From: an uncultured Bacilli bacterium
GTDB lineage: Bacteria; Bacillota_I; Bacilli_A; RF39; UBA660
Assembly: GCA_947624635.1 (NCBI GenBank)
Contig: CANQLF010000066.1
Location: 1-23,053, forward strand
DNA: 23,053 nucleotides
Direction: 5' to 3'
Of this stretch, positions 22,197 to 23,053 are shown in pieces. A program made the translations under genes and the position numbers. The notes under the pieces are model-generated. The model was not told where the DNA came from and made no database searches. It saw only the letters and a program-made list of their open reading frames with translations. Within the stretch, counting starts at the first letter, position 1. Every line of letters begins with the position of its first letter.

Positions 22197-23053
22197 TTAT
22201 GGAATAAGTACAGTTCTAGATGAGCAATTTATATCTTTACCACCACCACAGCCACCATTATAAAATATTCCAGAAGAACTACTAATGCGTCCAGTAAAAC
22301 CACCTCTATTTGCCCATTGAAATGATGAATAACTATCACTATACCACCTTATTGTTTCCCATGTTGCATCTCCTAAAATCGCGTCTTTTTTATTTATAGG
22401 AGCATTAGTATATAAATCATAATATTTTTGTTCAGATGGATTAACTTTAAAAGTAGGAAGATCACTTCCAACATATCCCATTAAAAGTTCTGTTCTGCCA
22501 CCATGCATATCATATATACCATATATTGTTCCTGAGGTTGATGCTCCTGTTCCAGCTAAATAAGATTCTTCAGTTTTTTCTCCATCACAAATATTAGAAT
22601 TACATATTTTACCGTTATATGTATAAATATTAGACCCTTTTACTGTTGATCCACTACTTCTACCCGTAAGAGATGTATTAGAATATATTTCTTTATTTAA
22701 TTTATCATAGTTATCATTACCAGTTTTTCCATATCTACTTTGCGAAAAAATAGCTACTAGTCCCCATTCAGTATTTTTCATCATATGAGTATTAACAGTG
22801 TTATTTATTGTGTTTAATCCGTAAGAATTTTTAGTGTTATGTTCAAATGTAACCTCTCCAGTTTCATCATTGAAATTTCCATTTGAAAAAGTTAGTGAAG
22901 ATTTAAATTGAGAAGAAACATTACCTGATATAGTAGTAGAATCTGGTTTAATTATTGGGCTTTCTATAGATCCACCTGTTTCAAATTTAGCTACCCATAT
23001 TCCTGTTAACTCATGATCCCAGCCACCAATATCATATGGCTCATAATTATACA
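22197..23053 (-). CDS. Surface protein with formylglycine-enzyme-like C-terminal domain (5' end outside window)
   Basis: The frame stays open from 22197 to the window edge (about 285 codons), so the gene is longer than the stretch from the internal ATG at 22784. Visible features: LTGIWVAKFETGG near the edge, an S/T-rich beta region, then NTHMMKNTEWGLVAIFSQS, TGASTSGTIYGIYDMHGG, WETIRWY, and RGGF...SSGIFYNGGCGGG...SSRTVLIP at the end. This C-terminal pattern is known in Firmicutes pseudopilin-like or tail-fibre-like surface proteins and resembles the SUMF1/FGE-sulfatase fold used in C-type-lectin-like ligand binding. An N-terminal pilin helix or signal peptide would lie beyond the edge. Binding to a surface partner is inferred. 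Confidence 0.7.
   Translation of the reverse strand, partial: YNYEPYDIGGWDHELTGIWVAKFETGGSIESPIIKPDSTTISGNVSSQFKSSLTFSNGNFNDETGEVTFEHNTKNSYGLNTINNTVNTHMMKNTEWGLVAIFSQSRYGKTGNDNYDKLNKEIYSNTSLTGRSSGSTVKGSNIYTYNGKICNSNICDGEKTEESYLAGTGASTSGTIYGIYDMHGGRTELLMGYVGSDLPTFKVNPSEQKYYDLYTNAPINKKDAILGDATWETIRWYSDSYSSFQWANRGGFTGRISSSSGIFYNGGCGGGKDINCSSRTVLIP

Noticed and set aside
1..23053. tRNA or rRNA genes
   Set aside because: No cloverleaf-like GC-rich segments or conserved rRNA stretches were seen on either strand.

Overview
The window comes from a very AT-rich, low-GC Gram-positive-type bacterium. Shine-Dalgarno boxes are strong (AGGAGG/GGAGGTG), there is a class B sortase with a sorting-signal substrate, there is a VanY-type peptidase, and no outer-membrane secretin is seen. 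An uncultured gut Bacilli/Mollicutes-related or Erysipelotrichia-like lineage fits best, but this is inferred from style, not from a marker gene. Trp is encoded by TGG throughout, so the standard bacterial code applies.

Layout. (1) 1-5929, minus strand: a type IV secretion/conjugation-like cluster. It holds a VirB4-family ATPase (cut by the window edge), a small VirB4-associated protein, a PrgI/VirB3-like protein, a VirB6/TrbL-like channel protein and three paralogous VirB2-like two-helix proteins. One of the three carries a large secreted domain. Each VirB2-like gene has its own near-identical promoter. No relaxase or coupling protein is visible. (2) 6079-7356: pyrimidine-nucleoside phosphorylase, a chromosomal housekeeping gene. 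(3) 7418-10706: a divergent pair, a cell-wall-sorted surface protein with an SPRTG signal and a class B sortase with an unusual 280-residue N-terminal domain. (4) 10740-13882: an accessory island. It has a YhcG/DUF1016 PDDEXK nuclease, a Panacea-domain antitoxin-like gene preceded by a broken RelA/SpoT-like toxin remnant, a decayed second yhcG copy, and about ten related 17-21 bp palindromes. One palindrome sits in frame inside yhcG, and several lie in duplicated arrays flanking the Panacea gene. (5) 13883-18660, minus: a compact Tad/Flp-type pilus operon (CpaB-like, TadA ATPase, TadB, TadC, a Flp-like pilin with its own promoter, a TadE-like protein) ending in a clear terminator. (6) 18800-23053: a membrane-anchored protein of unknown function, a thioredoxin-like lipoprotein, trmL, a second membrane-anchored thioredoxin-like protein, a D,D-carboxypeptidase and the end of a surface protein with a formylglycine-enzyme-like C-terminus.

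How they fit together. Most of the window builds or modifies the cell envelope: two secretion/pilus machines, sortase anchoring and peptidoglycan trimming. Many extracellular products are Cys-rich, and two extracellular CxxC thioredoxin-fold proteins are encoded nearby, so disulfide handling at the surface is a reasonable inference. The island at 10.7-13.9 kb is the most unusual part: it looks like a defence/toxin-antitoxin hotspot with repeated duplication, in which palindromic segments from the variable part of yhcG have multiplied and keep their dyad symmetry.
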